In this document: piece by piece, positions 1 to 6,573 of the stretch
Numbering within the stretch: the stretch's first letter is position 1
How the letters are laid out: the number at the start of each line of letters is the position of its first letter
From: Clostridia bacterium
Lineage (GTDB): Bacteria; Bacillota; Clostridia; Oscillospirales; Acutalibacteraceae
Assembly (NCBI GenBank): GCA_017395425.1
Contig: JAFPUM010000054.1
Span: forward strand, 1 to 64,000
Length of the DNA: 64,000 bases
Direction: 5' to 3'
Made by a program: the position numbers and the translations under genes
The notes under the pieces: generated by a model
What the model was told of the DNA's origin: nothing
Seen by the model: only the letters and a program-made list of their open reading frames with translations
Databases searched by the model: none

Positions 1-30
1 ATAGTGAATAATGAATAGTGAATAGTGATA
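1..30. repeat. Heptamer repeat array (TGAATAG/TGAATAA), copy 1
   Basis: Tandem 7-base units of the type GTGAATA open the window. The same unit recurs at 96-125, 6441-6476, 6520-6540, 18192-18231 and, in reverse orientation, 42653-42685, always between genes. Function is unknown. The array is AT-rich and has stop codons in its frames, so it is not coding. Confidence 0.85.
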
Positions 31-95
31 GGCAGGGGGAAGCCTGCCGGGCGAGACGAGCCACGATTCCCGACGGGGAAGGGCGAATGCAGAGC
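31..95. repeat. GC-rich intergenic repeat module
   Basis: A GC-rich stretch starting with a GGCAGG...CCTGCC hairpin and ending in GGGGAAGGGCGAATGCAG. A near copy follows the flavoprotein gene at about 6338-6400, and a shortened one lies at 6478-6500. It is sandwiched between two heptamer arrays, so the two repeat types travel together. Confidence 0.7.
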
Positions 96-125
96 AGTGA
101 ATAGTGAATAGTGAATAGTGAATAA
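96..125. repeat. Heptamer repeat array, copy 2
   Basis: Four consecutive GTGAATA-type heptamers directly upstream of the first gene. The gene's SD (AGGAGA, about 134-139) begins just after the array, so the repeat lies in its leader or promoter region. Confidence 0.8.
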
Positions 126-145
126 CGAAAGGCAGGAGAAAAAAC

Positions 146-592
146 ATGTCATTACTGATAGGATTAGGCTTAGGGGTATTGCTGGCGATGATCTTTCTGG
201 CGGTGGGACTGATCTTACTGATAGCGGTGCCGAACCATATGGACAAAGTCCATGCCACCTGCACGCAGCCGGTTCCCGCGAGAATCGCGGATGTGATTAA
301 GGAAAAGATGTCTATGCACCCCCCCGTCAGATATAACTACGCGCCGGTCTATGAATATGTCTGCAACGGCACGGTTTACCGGATAAAGTCGGTGCTGAAT
401 TCCAGCCAACCCCCGGTCATCGGCACCCAAGTCCTCCTGATGGTTGACCCTGCCAACCCCGACAATTGCTGTGAACCGCAGCAGCAGCAGCGCGCCAAAA
501 CGATTTTCCGGATTGTGGGCGGCGGACTGCTGGCGGTAGGCGTCCTTGCGCTGCCGGTGCTGGGCTTGGTGCTGCTCGCGGTAGCGGGATAG
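146..592 (+). CDS. Small membrane protein, DUF3592-like
   Basis: A 148-residue protein with a hydrophobic N-terminal segment (about residues 4-28), a soluble middle and a second hydrophobic segment at the C-terminus (about 122-146). The middle has the pattern of DUF3592 proteins: an Ala/Val-rich strand, a PxYxY stretch, then a G-x-x-V-x-L-x-V-D-P-A-N-P motif. Start chosen at the ATG preceded by AGGAGA at 6-7 bases. No function is established for this family. It stands alone, flanked upstream by repeats and downstream by a strong promoter for the next gene. Confidence 0.65.
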   Translation: MSLLIGLGLGVLLAMIFLAVGLILLIAVPNHMDKVHATCTQPVPARIADVIKEKMSMHPPVRYNYAPVYEYVCNGTVYRIKSVLNSSQPPVIGTQVLLMVDPANPDNCCEPQQQQRAKTIFRIVGGGLLAVGVLALPVLGLVLLAVAG

Positions 593-640
593 CACCGCAG
601 CGGAATACCATTACAATTGGTAACAACTGTATGATACCGA

Positions 641-669
641 TTGACACAGTTGCCCCCGCGGGTTATACT
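641..669 (+). promoter_or_regulatory. SigA promoter of the surface cluster
   Basis: TTGACA at 641-646 and TATACT at 664-669 with a 17-base spacer, about 50 bases before the start codon of the transglutaminase-like gene. Close to the vegetative consensus. Confidence 0.85.
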
Positions 670-717
670 CTAAGGTACCTGATGGAGTAAAAATAACCAA
701 TGGAGAGGAACATTTGC

Positions 718-1800
718 ATGGAAAAGAAACAGAAAAAATGGCTTGCCGCCGGCGCGATCTGTGCGACGCTGCTGCTGGCGGGAAGCACGGCGATGTCGGC
801 TGTGACACTGTATCAGCAGACCCGCGTGACCAATTATTTTCTGGGCGAAACCAAGGACGTGGCGCAGGAAGACGACGTGAAAATCGCGGGCGAATATGTC
901 ATCAAATCCACGCTGCCGATTTCGGATGCCTACCGTTCGGGCGACACGTCGGCGCTGAGCGACCGTGACAAGGAAACCCTCGACATGGCAAAGGACGTCA
1001 TTGCCGAGATTATCACGGACGGTATGACCGATTACGAGAAGGAGCAGGCGGTCTATCGGTATCTGACCAAGGGCATGACGGCTTCCACCGGCATTCTGAC
1101 TGTCATCAACGACGACAGCCAGAACACCAACAACGACAACCCCCACGACGTTCTCAAGAATCACAGTGCCATCTGCGTCGGTTACGCCACCACCTTCCGC
1201 CTGTTCATGCAGATGATGGGCATCGAATGCAAAGTGGTTCACAGCTCCGATCTGGTGCATTCGTGGGATATGGTCAAGCTCGACGACGGCTGCTGGTATC
1301 ACACCGACTGCTATATGGATTCGGGCGAGGCAACCTACGCCAACTTCAACATGGACGACGCCGCCTGTTCGCAGGGTCACGACTGGAACCGCGACTTCTT
1401 CCCGGCTGCCAAGGGCAAGAAATACAACTACATCCTCTCAATCTGCGACACGCTCAAGGATATTTACAGTGTGCCGGAATGGGTGATGAAGGCGGTTTCG
1501 GAACATAAAGAAGTCATCAGCTGCACCTTCAAGGACGAGATCACGGAAGAGAAGGAAGACCTCGCCGCTTACATGGCGGAAACGCTGGCGGAACAGGTCA
1601 ACAACAGCGATAAACTCTACATCAGCAGCCGCTGGCTCAAAAACGGCGAAGGACAGTTGGTTCTCTGTTACAGCATTGATTACACGGAAGAAGCTGCCGA
1701 CAAGCTCAGCGAAAAGACCCGCGACAAAGTCAACGATAAGATTCAGAAGGCGTTTGACAAGTACAAATTCTACGAAGACTATTTCCAGACTTACGGTTAA
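718..1800 (+). CDS. Secreted transglutaminase-like protein
   Basis: A 360-residue exported protein with a basic N-terminus and a hydrophobic segment (residues 8-30, signal peptide or anchor). The papain-like transglutaminase triad is visible: Cys153 in AICVGYATTFR, His181 in HSWDMV and Asp197 in YHTDCYMD, with the usual spacing. The C-terminal 130 residues are charged and not recognised. The ATG at 718 is preferred to the in-frame ATG at 700 because GGAGAGG lies at 702-708 with good spacing. It is followed after 17 bases by a DUF4358 lipoprotein, so it is probably first in a surface operon. Transglutaminase-fold enzymes may act as proteases or cross-linkers; the substrate cannot be told. Confidence 0.8.
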   Translation: MEKKQKKWLAAGAICATLLLAGSTAMSAVTLYQQTRVTNYFLGETKDVAQEDDVKIAGEYVIKSTLPISDAYRSGDTSALSDRDKETLDMAKDVIAEIITDGMTDYEKEQAVYRYLTKGMTASTGILTVINDDSQNTNNDNPHDVLKNHSAICVGYATTFRLFMQMMGIECKVVHSSDLVHSWDMVKLDDGCWYHTDCYMDSGEATYANFNMDDAACSQGHDWNRDFFPAAKGKKYNYILSICDTLKDIYSVPEWVMKAVSEHKEVISCTFKDEITEEKEDLAAYMAETLAEQVNNSDKLYISSRWLKNGEGQLVLCYSIDYTEEAADKLSEKTRDKVNDKIQKAFDKYKFYEDYFQTYG

Positions 1801-1817
1801 TACGGAGGTAGGCAGGC

Positions 1818-2309
1818 ATGAAACAACGCAACCGATGGCTTGCTGCGGCGCTGGCAGCGCTGGGAATCCTGCTGCTGACGGCGTGCGGCGCGAAGGTGCA
1901 GGAGGTCAGTATGTATGATCTCCACAAGGCGATGAGCACCCCCGTGAGCTTTTCGGATATGAAATATGTCAGCAGCGCGGAAGACCACGCGGACGAACTG
2001 CTGGAAAACGTGTCCGACATCAGCTACGGCAAGGTACAGGGCTTCTTCATCTACTACGCCGCCAACGGCACCGGCAACGCGGACGAACTGGTGGCGATTC
2101 AGGTCAAACGCCCCGGCGATATTACCGAAGCGGTCGCCTCGCTCCGGGCGCATCTGGAGAAGCGCCGCGCGCTCTACGCGACCTATGACAAGACCCAGCT
2201 CGGCAAGCTGGACAACGGCAGAGTAGTCTCCAAAAACGGTGTCGCCGCGCTGATTGTCTGCGACGACCCCGATGAGGCGGAAGCGGCGTTTTACGGTTTT
2301 TTTGATTAA
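1818..2309 (+). CDS. DUF4358 lipoprotein
   Basis: A 163-residue lipoprotein with basic N-terminus, hydrophobic stretch and lipobox LTAC at about residues 20-23, so it should be lipidated and anchored outside the membrane. The rest resembles DUF4358 (short helix, then YxxIY...A..V.I.V strands and a C-terminal region on value and gap checking). This family is commonly found beside MBOAT acyltransferases and DHHW proteins, as here, but its role is not known. It has an SD (GGAGG, 1804-1808) and is only 17 bases behind the preceding gene. A stable hairpin follows at 2319-2360. Confidence 0.8.
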   Translation: MKQRNRWLAAALAALGILLLTACGAKVQEVSMYDLHKAMSTPVSFSDMKYVSSAEDHADELLENVSDISYGKVQGFFIYYAANGTGNADELVAIQVKRPGDITEAVASLRAHLEKRRALYATYDKTQLGKLDNGRVVSKNGVAALIVCDDPDEAEAAFYGFFD

Positions 2310-2318
2310 TCTGATGCG

Positions 2319-2360
2319 ATTCCCGCACCCCGAAGAGATGTTCCTGTTGGGTGCGGGAAT
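2319..2360 (+). terminator. Hairpin between the DUF4358 lipoprotein and MBOAT genes
   Basis: Perfect 12-bp inverted repeat (2319-2330 with 2349-2360, 18-base loop) rich in GC at its core. Only a weak T-rich tail follows, so it may attenuate rather than end the transcript ahead of the acyltransferase gene. Confidence 0.6.
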
Positions 2361-2390
2361 TTATCATTTCAGCAAAACGGAGGGATTCCT

Positions 2391-3800
2391 ATGGTATTCA
2401 GCAGTGCCGTTTTTCTGCTGATTTTTTTGCCGGTCGTGCTGCTGGCGTATTACATCGTCCCCGAGCGGGCGCGCAACCCGGTTCTGCTGGGGGCAAGCCT
2501 GCTGTTTTACGCATGGGGCGAACCGGTCTATATTCTCATCATGCTGTTTTCGACCGTGTTCGATTACGGCAACGGACTGTTGCTGGAATACCTGGACGCG
2601 GTCGGAAAAGCCAAGTGGCGCAAGGGGGTACTGGCGCTTTCGGTGACGGTCAACATCGGCTTGCTGTGCTTCTTCAAATACACCGACTTTCTCATCGGCA
2701 CGGTGGATTCCCTGACCGGCGCGGGACTGTCGCTGCTGCACATCGCCCTGCCGGTGGGCATCTCGTTCTACACCTTCCAGACGCTCTCCTACACCATCGA
2801 CGTCTATCGCCGTCAGGTCAAGGCGCAGCGCCGACTGCTGGATTTCGGGATGTATATCTGCATGTTCCCGCAGCTCATCGCGGGACCCATCGTGCGCTAC
2901 CGCGACATTGAAACCCAACTCCACGCGCGCACGCTATCCGCCGACAGCATCTGCGACGGTCTGTTCCGCTTTGTGCAGGGATTGGGGAAAAAGGTGCTGC
3001 TCGCCAATTCCCTCGGCATCGTCTGGGACGAAATCGCCGCGCTGGACGGTCATCAGACCGCGATGACGTCCCTCATCGGCGCGGCTGCCTATATGCTGCA
3101 AATCTACTTCGACTTCTCCGGCTATTCGGATATGGCGATCGGCATCGGCAAAATGCTGGGCTTCGATTTCCTCGAAAACTTCCGCTATCCCTATGAATCG
3201 CACAGCGTGACCGAATTCTGGCGCCGCTGGCATATTTCTCTGGGCACATGGTTCCGGGAATATCTCTACATACCCCTCGGCGGCAACCGCAGGGGCTTCC
3301 CGCGGCAAGTGGTCAATCTGCTGATCGTCTGGGGGCTGACAGGTCTCTGGCACGGCGCGGGCTGGAACTTTTTGCTATGGGGACTCTATTTCTTCGCGCT
3401 GCTGGTGCTGGAAAAGCGCTTCCTGTCGAAGTGTCTGCCATTGATACCGTCCTTTGTGTCGCGGCTTTACACGCTGGCGGCGGTGCTGGTGTCGTGGGTG
3501 ATTTTCGCGAGCGACGACCTGAGCCACGCCTTGGGCTATCTGGCTTCGCTCTTGGGTCGCAACGGCTTTGCGGACGACGCTGCGTGGTTTTACCTGTGCG
3601 AACACTGGCTGATTCTGGCGGTTGGCGCGTTTTTCTCGGTCAGCTACGCCAAATCCAAATACGCCAAATATCTGGGCAAAATCGCCAATGAACGGGTTCG
3701 GTTGGGTGTGCGGATGACGGTGGCGGCAGTGCTGTATGCCGTGTCGCTGCTCACGGTCATCAACAGCGCCTACAATCCGTTCCTGTATTTCCGTTTCTGA
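2391..3800 (+). CDS. MBOAT family O-acyltransferase (AlgI-like)
   Basis: A 469-residue polytopic membrane protein with about ten hydrophobic segments. It has family landmarks: the PVGISFYTFQTLSYTID stretch, the MFPQLIAGPIVRY stretch, the EFWRRWHISLGTWFREYLYI stretch, and the catalytic His321 in GLWHGAGWNFLLWG. Such enzymes move acetyl groups across the membrane onto exported polysaccharides or teichoic acids (AlgI, DltB, PatA families). It is followed by a DHHW protein after 19 bases, the same pairing as AlgI with AlgJ/AlgX-type esterase-fold partners. The polymer acetylated here is not evident. Confidence 0.92.
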   Translation: MVFSSAVFLLIFLPVVLLAYYIVPERARNPVLLGASLLFYAWGEPVYILIMLFSTVFDYGNGLLLEYLDAVGKAKWRKGVLALSVTVNIGLLCFFKYTDFLIGTVDSLTGAGLSLLHIALPVGISFYTFQTLSYTIDVYRRQVKAQRRLLDFGMYICMFPQLIAGPIVRYRDIETQLHARTLSADSICDGLFRFVQGLGKKVLLANSLGIVWDEIAALDGHQTAMTSLIGAAAYMLQIYFDFSGYSDMAIGIGKMLGFDFLENFRYPYESHSVTEFWRRWHISLGTWFREYLYIPLGGNRRGFPRQVVNLLIVWGLTGLWHGAGWNFLLWGLYFFALLVLEKRFLSKCLPLIPSFVSRLYTLAAVLVSWVIFASDDLSHALGYLASLLGRNGFADDAAWFYLCEHWLILAVGAFFSVSYAKSKYAKYLGKIANERVRLGVRMTVAAVLYAVSLLTVINSAYNPFLYFRF

Positions 3801-3819
3801 CGGGGGGAGGGGAGCCGTA

Positions 3820-4899
3820 ATGAAAAAAACAGCCATTGTCTTCTTTCTGGCGATACCGCTGCTGCTGCTGGCGATGATTCTGTGCAGCCCCGACCGTGCG
3901 CTGTCCGAAGCGGAAAACCGACCGCTCCGAACCAAAGCCGACATCCGCTGGAATGTCATGGACGGGGGGTTTCAGGACTGGCTGGAGGACTATCTGTCCG
4001 ACCAATTCCCGTTCCGTGACGCCCTCAAGCGGGCGGAGGTCAGATGTGCCATCGCGGCGGGCAAACGCGATATCGGCGGCGCGTACATAGGGGAGGGAAT
4101 GCGCCTCTTCCAGAAAATCACGCCCGCGGACGTAAACCAAGCGTCCTGCCTTCGTTACGCGCGGCGCATCCGTCGTCTGGCATCCGAAACCGGTCTGCCC
4201 ACCGTGATGATCTATGTCCCGTCGGCAGGCGTCGCACTGCGGGAGGAACTGCCCAAAGGCGCGCCGATGTACGATTACGACGCGCTGTGGGATTCCCTGC
4301 GGCAGGAGCTGACCGCCGACGGCTTCCCGGGGATAACCCTCATCGACATCCGGAAGCGCATGGCGGCAAATGCCGACCACTATTATCAGTCCGACCACCA
4401 TTGGACCGCTTCCGGCACCGAGACGGTCTATCAGGCGTGGTGCCAGACCCATGAATGGCAGCCGCGCGATATCGAATGGGTGTCGGCAAGCGATACCTTC
4501 CACGGAACCTTGTATTCCAAGGTTCCCGACAGCCGCGTGCCGTATGACACCATCCGTCTCCCGGTTCTGGATCCGGCGCCGCAGGTTGTGGCGGACGGAC
4601 AGGACATTCCGTTCTATGACCTCGCTGCGCTGACGGTCAAGGACCAATACAACGTATTTCAGGGCGGCAACCACGGCATCACCGTCATCACCAATCCCGC
4701 CCTGCCCGAACAGGACGGACTCACGCTGCTGATGCTCAAGGATTCGTTTGCCAATAGTCTGGTGCCGCTGCTGGTGCCGCATTACCGGCAAATCGTCTTG
4801 CTGGACGAACGCTACGCGTTTGTGGATGCCGCACAGATCGCGCAGACCTATCACGCCGATGAAATCGCCGTGGTGCGTGAAATCATTTCCACGCCGTAA
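3820..4899 (+). CDS. DHHW family protein (AlgX/AlgJ-like partner of MBOAT)
   Basis: A 359-residue protein with an N-terminal membrane anchor or signal (residues 2-22). It carries the family motif SDHHWT (Asp192-His-His-Trp) preceded by a YY pair, and a late LLMLKDSFANSLVP block that supplies the catalytic Ser of the SGNH-like fold. Members work with MBOAT proteins in O-acetylation of cell-surface polymers. Start chosen at the ATG at 3820 with the long SD GGGGGGAGGGG just upstream; an upstream in-frame ATG lies inside the MBOAT gene. No hairpin terminator follows directly. Confidence 0.88.
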   Translation: MKKTAIVFFLAIPLLLLAMILCSPDRALSEAENRPLRTKADIRWNVMDGGFQDWLEDYLSDQFPFRDALKRAEVRCAIAAGKRDIGGAYIGEGMRLFQKITPADVNQASCLRYARRIRRLASETGLPTVMIYVPSAGVALREELPKGAPMYDYDALWDSLRQELTADGFPGITLIDIRKRMAANADHYYQSDHHWTASGTETVYQAWCQTHEWQPRDIEWVSASDTFHGTLYSKVPDSRVPYDTIRLPVLDPAPQVVADGQDIPFYDLAALTVKDQYNVFQGGNHGITVITNPALPEQDGLTLLMLKDSFANSLVPLLVPHYRQIVLLDERYAFVDAAQIAQTYHADEIAVVREIISTP

Positions 4900-5320
4900 A
4901 AACTGACAGAGAACCACCGATCACTATTCCTCACCCTGCTCCTGCACGGATCACGGGCTGAGGACTTCACGCCCATCCTGATTGCTCCATAGCCGTATTA
5001 TACTCCATCCGTTTACTGCAAATCAATGCAAACATTTTGGGATTCCGGATGACCACCACCCGCCGGTGAGAGGGGAAGGGGGGAGGCACGCACCATGGTC
5101 AGTTCCACCGTTCCACCCCTGTCACAGAATTTATATATATATAATATATATATAAATTGGTACCACCCCTCCTCTCCGTTCCAAGGGATGGTATGTGTGG
5201 CGAACGCTGACGCCACACACACACACCACCCTGTGGAACAGAAAGGGAGAACCGCGCGCAGGAAAAAAGCAAAAGCTTTAGCGCTTTAACGTGGTGGAGT
5301 GGTAACGCAATGAAAACGGA
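4900..5320. other. Gene-free stretch with a long AT palindrome
   Basis: No gene is supported between the DHHW gene and the flavoprotein promoter. The stretch has several near-repeated CCACCCC tracts, a CA dinucleotide run at about 5214-5226, and a perfect palindrome of alternating AT at 5128-5158. Short open frames here have no SD and biased composition. Confidence 0.7.
5128..5158. repeat. Perfect AT palindrome (15-bp arms)
   Basis: Inverted repeat with two 15-base arms around one central base, made of AATTTATATATATAT and its complement. It can extrude as a cruciform or form an RNA hairpin. CCACCCC-type tracts flank it on both sides. Confidence 0.85.
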
Positions 5321-5349
5321 TTGACTATTCACAAAAAACGTGGTATAAT
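5321..5349 (+). promoter_or_regulatory. SigA promoter of the flavoprotein gene
   Basis: TTGACT at 5321-5326 and TATAAT at 5344-5349, 17-base spacer, about 38 bases before the start codon at 5388. Confidence 0.85.
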
Positions 5350-5387
5350 AATAACCGTCAAGGATTTTATGGGGGGAGAATGGGCTT

Positions 5388-6248
5388 ATGTACGATGTTG
5401 CCGTCATCGGAACCGGCGCGGCGGGGGTTTCGGCAGTGCTGACGTTTAAGGCGCTGGGGCTGGACTTTTTGTGGCTGGGACTGCCCGCGCTGTCGTCCAA
5501 GATTGCCGCCGCCGAACAGATTCGCAACTATCCCGGACTGCCGTTTGTGTCGGGGCAGGAGATGAAGAACGTCTTCCTGCGGCAGGTGGAAGAGATGGGG
5601 ATTGCCATCACCCCGCAGACGGTCACGGGGGTCTATCCGATGGACGGGCATTTCGGCATCCTCTGCGGACAGGAGCTCTATGAGAGTCAAACCGTGATTC
5701 TCTGTACCGGCGTGGAATCCGTCAAGCCGATTCCGGGCGAATTGGAATATGTCGGGCGGGGCGTGAGTTACTGCGCCACCTGCGACGGTTTTTTGTATCA
5801 GGGCAAAACCATCGCGGTGGAATGCACCGCCAAGGAGCTGGAACACGAAATCGGCTATCTGGCGGGGCTGGCTGCCAAGGTCTATCTCGTGCCGCTCTAC
5901 CCGAATCCGGCTGTTGCCGCCGAAAACGTCGAAATCATCCGGGGGATGCCGCTGGCGATTGAGGGCGATGCCAAGGCGGAACGGGTGGTGTTCCGTGACC
6001 GGACGCTGGACGTGGACGGGGTGTTCATGCTCAAACAAGCCATTGCGCCGTCGGTGCTGCTGAATGGGCTGGAAACGGCTGAGGGGCATATTGTGATAGA
6101 CAGGCAGTGCCGCACCAATATTCCGGGCTGCTTTGCGGCAGGGGACTGTACGGGACGCCCCTATCAATACGCCAAAGCCGTGGGCGAAGGCAACGTTGCG
6201 GCGCATACCGCAGCGGAAACAGTAAAAAAAGCGCGAAGCGCCAATTAG
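5388..6248 (+). CDS. Thioredoxin-reductase-like flavoprotein lacking NADPH motifs (FFTR-like)
   Basis: A 286-residue flavoprotein. FAD-binding signatures are intact: GTGAAG near residue 9 and the C-terminal IPGCFAAGDCTG stretch. The redox pair Cys129-Cys132 (CATCDG) matches low-molecular-weight thioredoxin reductases. The central domain, which should bind NADPH with GxGxxA and HRR motifs, reads GKTIAVECTAKELEHE and VYLVPLYPNP instead, so both motifs are gone. That is the pattern of ferredoxin-dependent flavin thioredoxin reductases described in Clostridium acetobutylicum; the match is inferred. No thioredoxin gene is adjacent. Start at the ATG behind a GGGGGGAGAA SD. The last codons run into a GC-rich repeat. 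Confidence 0.82.
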   Translation: MYDVAVIGTGAAGVSAVLTFKALGLDFLWLGLPALSSKIAAAEQIRNYPGLPFVSGQEMKNVFLRQVEEMGIAITPQTVTGVYPMDGHFGILCGQELYESQTVILCTGVESVKPIPGELEYVGRGVSYCATCDGFLYQGKTIAVECTAKELEHEIGYLAGLAAKVYLVPLYPNPAVAAENVEIIRGMPLAIEGDAKAERVVFRDRTLDVDGVFMLKQAIAPSVLLNGLETAEGHIVIDRQCRTNIPGCFAAGDCTGRPYQYAKAVGEGNVAAHTAAETVKKARSAN

Positions 6249-6440
6249 CCGCGCAGCGGCGCGGGGTCCAGGGGGTGAGCTCCCTGGCGGGGACGGGGGC
6301 AGCGCCCCAGCGGGGAGTGGGGCAGCGCCCCACAAGGCAGGCGGAAGCCTGCCGGGCGAGACAAGCCCGGATCCACAACGGGGAAGGGCGAATGCAGAAA
6401 GGGAACCCTATCCCAATCACCCAGCCCCGTCTCAAAAAAA
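6225..6440. repeat. GC-rich mosaic intergenic repeat
   Basis: A chain of short palindromic modules: GCGCGAAGCGCCAATTAG, a GGGTCCAGGGGG/CTCCCTGG hairpin, two GGGGCAGCGCCCC palindromes, then the GGCAGG...CCTGCC module also present at 31-95. Related modules recur at 18127-18192. The element begins within the last codons of the preceding gene and together with the heptamer arrays fills the 325 bases before the peptidase gene. Confidence 0.75.
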
Positions 6441-6476
6441 TGAATAATGAATAGTGAATAATGAATAGTGAATAAC
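6441..6476. repeat. Heptamer repeat array, copy 3
   Basis: TGAATAATGAATAGTGAATA-type heptamers directly after the GC-rich mosaic repeat, followed at 6478-6500 by another GGCAGG module. Confidence 0.8.
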
Positions 6477-6519
6477 GGAAGGCAGGGGGAAGCCCATCCG
6501 GATTACCGACCCCGCATTT

Positions 6520-6540
6520 AGTGAATAGTGAATAGTGAAA
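6520..6540. repeat. Heptamer repeat array, copy 4
   Basis: Three heptamers ending about 33 bases before the peptidase start codon. A GTG inside it opens an in-frame extension of the gene, but no SD supports starting there. Confidence 0.75.
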
Positions 6541-6573
6541 AATACTGACGACCAACGAAAGGACGTAATTGAA

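Noticed and set aside
1..130. Short regular repeats resembling a CRISPR array
   Set aside because: Units are 7 bases, directly tandem, without unique spacers, and no cas genes are present.
5095..5289. A 64-codon frame in the gene-free stretch
   Set aside because: No SD, it crosses the AT palindrome and CA run, and it has low-complexity composition.
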